Part shown: positions 60,170 to 64,000 of the stretch, in pieces | Layout of the letters: every line of letters begins with the position of its first letter | How positions within the stretch are numbered: position 1 is the first letter of the stretch | Source of the DNA: an uncultured Shimia sp. | GTDB lineage: Bacteria; Pseudomonadota; Alphaproteobacteria; Rhodobacterales; Rhodobacteraceae | Assembly: GCF_947493595.1 (NCBI RefSeq) | Contig: NZ_CANLRL010000003.1 | Location: forward strand, 434,001-498,000 | Direction: 5' to 3' | DNA: 64,000 nt | Notes under the pieces: generated by a model | What the model was told of the DNA's origin: nothing | The model's input: the letters and a program-made list of their open reading frames with translations, nothing else | Databases searched by the model: none | Made by a program: the position numbers and the translations under genes

Positions 60170-62353
60170 TTAGCTCTGTGACCAAAGCGCTTTTGCCGAC
60201 TCGGCAATGCTGTCGCGTGACGGCATGGTGGCGGCGTAGGCCGGACCGGTGGCGATGAAGCTGTCATGCGCTGCAATACGCGCGTGGGGCAGGTCCGTCT
60301 GTTCGTGCAGCAGCGCCATGAGGGCCTCGGACTGGCTGCCGGTGGTGCGGCATTCATCCACGATCAGGACTTTTTCGGCGCCTTTCAGGGCGGCAAGAAT
60401 ACCATCGGTTGGCAGAGGGGCCAGCCAGCGCATGTCGATCACGCGGGTGTCGATGCCCTGCGCCTTCAGATCCGCGGCGGCCTGTGTGCTGAGGTAGCGG
60501 CCGTTGCCGTAGGTCAGGATCGCCAGCGGGCCATCGCCGTCTCGGCCAACTTCGCCAAGCGCGATGGATCGATCCGGCGACGGGTAGGTGGCCATCCAGC
60601 CGCTGTCTTTGTCATCCAGCAGGTCACGCATCGGGTAGAGCGCAATCGGTTCCACCATAGCCACCACCCGTTGTTCTTCGCGGGCGAGACGCACACATTC
60701 GCGCATCATTTTGGCAGCATCGTCACCGCGGGACGGACAGGCGATGATCACGCCGGGGATGTCGCGCAGCACAGCCAGTGAGTTGTCATTGTGGAAGTGT
60801 CCGCCAAAGCCCTTTTGGTAGCCCAAGCCGGCAATGCGCAGCACCATCGGGTTGGTGAACTGGCCGTTGGAGAAGAAGGGCAGGGTGGCGGCTTCGCCGC
60901 GCAGTTGGTCTTCGGCGTTGTGCAGATAGGCCAGGAACTGGATTTCTGGCATGGGGACAAAACCGTTGTGCGCCATGCCAATCGCCAGCCCCAGAATGGA
61001 TTGCTCATCCAGCAGCGTGTCGATCATCCGGTCAGCGCCAAAGCGGTCCTTGAGTTTTTGCGTGACACCGTAGACGCCGCCCTTGGTGCCAATGTCTTCG
61101 CCCATCATCACGATCTCGCCGTGTTCCAGCATCAGATCGGTGAGCGCCCAGTTGAGCAGGCGCGACATGGGTTGCGGGTTGTCCATCTGTTTGAGGTCAG
61201 ACCCAAAGGCTTTGGCGCGGGCCTCTTCGCTGGGCCCGTTGGTTGCTGCGCAAGGACGGGAAGGGGGGATCAGCGAGGCCATGACCTCTTTGGCAGTTTT
61301 CAAGCGCGGTTTCTTAACGGCTTTCGCTGCCAGTTTGGCGCAGTGATCCTCGCGGTCTTGATAGAGGGTCAGTGCCTGATCCGGCGTCATCACGCCAGCC
61401 TGATCGAGCAGGCGCACCGAATGCAGCAGTGGGTCATCGGCTTCCCAGGCTTCGAATGTGGCTTTGGGCAGGTAGGCTTGCTGCATGTCTGAGCCGGCGT
61501 GCCCATAGAGGCGCACGACAGAGATATGCAGGAAGGCCGGTTTGCGCTGCGTGCGGACATAATGCGCCGCCTCTTGGGCGACTTTGTAGGCGTCGTAGAT
61601 GTTGAGCCCGTCCGCACAGAAATACTTCAAGCCCGGGCGGTTCTCATAGCTGGCCTTGATCCAGCCGCCGGGGGTGCGGGTGGAGATGCCAATGCCGTTG
61701 TCTTCGCAGACAAATAGGAGCGGCATGGGCGCGGATTGATAAGCGGTCCAGCAGGCGGTGTTGATGGCGCCTTGGGCGGTGGAGTGGTTGGCGGAGGCGT
61801 CGCCAAAGGAGCACATGATAATGCCGTCATCGGGCAGACATTTGTGCTCTGGTGCGCGGCGCTTGCCGAGACCAAGAGAGTAAGCGGCCCCCACGGCTTT
61901 GGGTAGGTGGGAGGCAATAGTGGAGGTTTGTGGTGGGATGTTGAGGGCTTTGGAGCCCAGCACTTTGTGGCGCCCACCGGACATTGGGTCGTCTTTGGCG
62001 GTGCAGAAGCTGAGCAAAATGTCCCACGCCGCATTCACGCCTTCGACTTGAGAGGAGCGCATGGTTTGGAACGCCCCATCACGGTAGTGCAAAAACGCCA
62101 TGTCATCCGGGCGCAGGGCGGCGGCGACGGCGGCCATGCCTTCGTGTCCGGAAGAGCCGATGGTGTAATAGCCATTGCCTTCGGACTGCATCTTGCGCGA
62201 GCGGCGGTCGAGGTTGCGGCTCAGGCATTGGGCGTCAAAAATCTGTTTGGCCAGTTCTGGCGCGAGGGCGCTATTGGGCGTGCCGCCTGCCGGAAATTCG
62301 CCGGATGCGATGCGCGCGCGAAAGGCGCCATCTACCACGTCTGCTCTGTCCAT
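60170..62353 (-). CDS. Fused alpha/beta 2-oxoacid dehydrogenase E1 (branched-chain type)
   Basis: A 727-residue TPP enzyme that joins both E1 subunits. Residues 1-370 are the alpha part: GSSGHEGMAAVAAAL, SHLPKAVGAAYSLGLG and the TPP motif GDASANHSTAQGAIN...EDNGIGIST. Residues 395-720 are the beta part: RLLNWALTDLMLEHGEIVMMGEDIG (read in two parts), FGADRMIDTLLDEQSILG and GHFHNDNSLAVLRDIPG. ATG 62353 follows GGGAGG. The fusion point is a loose linker near RPCAATNGPSEE. E2 and E3 genes are not adjacent, so it must use a shared complex or act alone. The substrate is probably a branched or other 2-oxoacid. Confidence 0.88.
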   Translation of the reverse strand: MDRADVVDGAFRARIASGEFPAGGTPNSALAPELAKQIFDAQCLSRNLDRRSRKMQSEGNGYYTIGSSGHEGMAAVAAALRPDDMAFLHYRDGAFQTMRSSQVEGVNAAWDILLSFCTAKDDPMSGGRHKVLGSKALNIPPQTSTIASHLPKAVGAAYSLGLGKRRAPEHKCLPDDGIIMCSFGDASANHSTAQGAINTACWTAYQSAPMPLLFVCEDNGIGISTRTPGGWIKASYENRPGLKYFCADGLNIYDAYKVAQEAAHYVRTQRKPAFLHISVVRLYGHAGSDMQQAYLPKATFEAWEADDPLLHSVRLLDQAGVMTPDQALTLYQDREDHCAKLAAKAVKKPRLKTAKEVMASLIPPSRPCAATNGPSEEARAKAFGSDLKQMDNPQPMSRLLNWALTDLMLEHGEIVMMGEDIGTKGGVYGVTQKLKDRFGADRMIDTLLDEQSILGLAIGMAHNGFVPMPEIQFLAYLHNAEDQLRGEAATLPFFSNGQFTNPMVLRIAGLGYQKGFGGHFHNDNSLAVLRDIPGVIIACPSRGDDAAKMMRECVRLAREEQRVVAMVEPIALYPMRDLLDDKDSGWMATYPSPDRSIALGEVGRDGDGPLAILTYGNGRYLSTQAAADLKAQGIDTRVIDMRWLAPLPTDGILAALKGAEKVLIVDECRTTGSQSEALMALLHEQTDLPHARIAAHDSFIATGPAYAATMPSRDSIAESAKALWSQS

Positions 62354-62618
62354 CTTTGCCTCCCATGATGGTGCTGCCCTTGCGTAGCACTTGTTTTGAG
62401 AGAACAACAATCCACCCGACCCTGCGTCAATGTCGTTTGTGATCAAAAGAATCCATAGGGGCGAAAAGACCGGCTTATTGTTGTCCTGAAAGGACCCAGT
62501 TTCGCCCCAATCTCAGCCGTGCTCTGGCCGTATTTACCAATCATTAACCAAGCCAACGACTTGCGGAAAATGTGTGCTGCAAGCACCGCGACAGCGGAAG
62601 ACGAGTGAGGATTGGGCT

Positions 62619-63119
62619 ATGAGGCATGAGTTACGCCTTGGAGATTTTGAACCGGTTCGGCCACAGGCGGATCAGGACGGCCAACAGGATGTTGCGCCGG
62701 ATGTACGCGTTGAGAACCGGCGTTTGATGCGCGAAGCCAAACTCCGAATGGCCAAACTCTCTGCCAATTCCAAAGCGGGCGATGAGGCGTCGCTGGCGGC
62801 TCAGGTGACACGTGACCCTATGCAAAATCAGCGGTCCGAAGACGCTGTGCGCCAGGCCATTTTGGAGAGCGATGTGAAAAACCGTTGGCCACGTCCGCGT
62901 GTGCTGGCTTTGATTGTGGTGATCACACTCGCTGCTGTGGTGCCCACGGTTACGATGCGCCTGTTGATCTGGATGGTGGTTTTGCTGTTGTTGACAGCGG
63001 TGTTGCTCGGCCCAGAGCGGGCGCGGGATGCGGTTTACGCCGCACTGCACCATCTGTCGCGCATGTGGGGGCGGGAAATTGGCATCATGCGTCGTCTGCT
63101 GGATCGGATTGCACACTAA
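62619..63119 (+). CDS. Membrane protein of unknown function, C-terminal double helix
   Basis: A 166-residue protein; ATG 62619 has GAGGA upstream. About 95 polar residues (RHELRLGDFEPVRPQ; ENRRLMREAKLRMAKLS) come first, then two tight membrane helices (VLALIVVITLAAVVP and LLIWMVVLLLLTAVLLG), followed by a basic helix ARDAVYAALHHLSRMWGRE. Shape and tail resemble the next gene product, so the two may be distant paralogues. No function is known to me. Confidence 0.75.
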   Translation: MRHELRLGDFEPVRPQADQDGQQDVAPDVRVENRRLMREAKLRMAKLSANSKAGDEASLAAQVTRDPMQNQRSEDAVRQAILESDVKNRWPRPRVLALIVVITLAAVVPTVTMRLLIWMVVLLLLTAVLLGPERARDAVYAALHHLSRMWGREIGIMRRLLDRIAH

Positions 63120-63252
63120 TAGGGTTTAGCTGCGCTGCGGCGCCATTGTTTTTCCATAATTTGACCTTTGGAATGCCTTGCTGCCCTGCAAGGCTGCTGA
63201 GTTACATCGCGCGTTGCGATGGGGGTGTTTGGGTAAAAAATCGGGTTGAGAT

Positions 63253-63948
63253 ATGCAAGAGACTGCCACTGCGCCGGAGCGGCTTAAGCCGCCGCAATAC
63301 GGCCAAGACATCATAGAACCGGGTGAACCTTTCACCGATGCGACACTGGACACCATCCGGGCCTTGCTGGCCGAATCTGATCCGGTGCCGCAGCCTAAGC
63401 CGCTCGAAGAGACGGTGCTGTTTGCTGGGCGGCGTGGCAAGCGTGATAAGAATCGCGACACAACGCAGCCTGAAATCCACTGCCATGATCCTGTTGTAGA
63501 GCCACAGGCGCCCTCGCCCTTTCCGGATTTGGCCGCACCTGAGGAAGAACCGTTTGAGATCGAGCGGTCCTGGCGCACGATTGAGGTCACCGAGGGCAGC
63601 GCAGGCCGCAGCCTGCGGCGTTTCCTGATGTCACCGCGATTGGTGGCTGTGGTCTTTTTGGCTGGCGTTGTGGCCTGGCAACCCTGGTTTATTCCGATGC
63701 TGGCCTTGATGATTGTCTCGTCTTTGTTGCTGGTTGGAGCGTTGATCGGTCAGGATCGCATGGCACGCATTGTGCTTTTCATGCTGAAACGCTTTGTCTG
63801 GGCTGATCCTTCTCTAGGTCGCGTGATGCAACGGATCCTCCCGCAGCGCTGGCATCCAGTTTTGTATCGTCCAACCACCGCAGATCCTGCGTTTGATGGT
63901 CCCATTGATCCGGGGTTTGCAGCCCGATTGGATCGCATCAAATCCTGA
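63253..63948 (+). CDS. Membrane protein of unknown function, proline-rich head
   Basis: A 231-residue protein beginning MQETATAPERLKPPQYGQD. The first 120 residues are acidic and proline-rich, probably disordered (PQPKPLEETVLFAGRRGKRD; EEEPFEIERSWRTIEV). Two membrane helices follow near 133-180 (LVAVVFLAGVVAW and LALMIVSSLLLVGALIG), then a basic helix MARIVLFMLKRFVW and a 45-residue tail. The helix pair plus basic helix mirrors the upstream gene, 133 bases away. The remaining 52 bases of the window hold no recognisable start. Confidence 0.75.
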   Translation: MQETATAPERLKPPQYGQDIIEPGEPFTDATLDTIRALLAESDPVPQPKPLEETVLFAGRRGKRDKNRDTTQPEIHCHDPVVEPQAPSPFPDLAAPEEEPFEIERSWRTIEVTEGSAGRSLRRFLMSPRLVAVVFLAGVVAWQPWFIPMLALMIVSSLLLVGALIGQDRMARIVLFMLKRFVWADPSLGRVMQRILPQRWHPVLYRPTTADPAFDGPIDPGFAARLDRIKS

Positions 63949-64000
63949 GTGCTTTCAAGTCAGTTGTGATTGCTTTGGTCTTGGCCCTTGAATTTGGCGC

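Noticed and set aside
63949-64000. Start of a further gene at the right edge
   Set aside because: The 52 bases encode a hydrophobic stretch in one frame but no start codon with a ribosome site can be defended.

Overview
The window looks like a chromosomal segment of a Roseobacter-group alphaproteobacterium (Rhodobacterales). This rests on moderately high G+C, the mix of pathways (methionine gamma-lyase, sulfopyruvate decarboxylase, CoA-linked beta-oxidation, uronate catabolism) and gene pairings such as ubiA/rsmE/gshA and pgsA/moaD/moaE that I associate with this group. I cannot name the genus from sequence alone. No rRNA, tRNA, CRISPR array, phage or insertion sequence was recognised. Almost every gene looks intact; the clear exception is a small gene interrupted by an in-frame amber codon at 24015-24017.

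Layout. 1-4.7 kb: end of a GntR/FCD regulator, a processive glycosyltransferase, carA, a YqeY protein and an exported protein of unknown function. 4.8-16.1 kb: a CoA-dependent (di)carboxylate degradation cluster that resembles the pim set: acyl-CoA ligase, fused hydratase/dehydrogenase, two acyl-CoA dehydrogenases, thiolase and MaoC hydratase, with an IclR regulator and a PhyH-type dioxygenase. Matching TTCCG-N5-CGGAA boxes lie before the iclR gene, before the fadJ-like gene and before the maoC gene, which suggests one regulon. A YHS-domain protein and a solute-binding protein sit inside this stretch. 16.3-21.5 kb: CoxG-like protein, a two-gene ABC exporter, a cytoplasmic S49 peptidase, a Ca/Na antiporter and a FolM-like reductase. 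21.9-25.6 kb: uvrC, the amber-interrupted gene, pgsA, moaD and moaE. 25.7-35.8 kb: a PLP decarboxylase with a divergent ArsR-like regulator, a signal peptidase I paralogue that lacks the catalytic lysine, an OmpA protein with a long acidic tail, ubiA, rsmE, an acetyltransferase and a glutamate-cysteine ligase.

35.8-42.8 kb: five tandem paralogues of an unrecognised 146-151 residue family lie directly downstream of a complete methionine-catabolic set mdeR-mdeA-mdeB (Lrp regulator, methionine gamma-lyase, homodimeric 2-oxobutyrate/pyruvate dehydrogenase E1). 42.8-46.1 kb: uxuA and uxaC for glucuronate use. 46.9-54.5 kb: an ABC-dependent capsule locus (lipoprotein exporter, kpsE, kpsM, kpsT) combined with a CDP-ribitol-type pathway (IspD-like cytidylyltransferase plus SDR) and a TagF-like polyol-phosphate transferase. 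This points to a teichoic-acid-like, phosphodiester capsule, and the last gene encodes an exported EEP-family phosphodiesterase or nuclease. 54.6-64 kb: aldose epimerase and a GabD-like dehydrogenase, comDE (sulfopyruvate decarboxylase), an orphan peptide-type binding protein, a fused alpha/beta E1 dehydrogenase and two membrane proteins of unknown function.

The items most worth following up are the five-gene paralogue array, the putative IclR-box regulon, the polyol-phosphate capsule operon with its embedded phosphodiesterase, the lysine-less DUF805-signal peptidase, and a 44-bp dispersed intergenic repeat (two copies).
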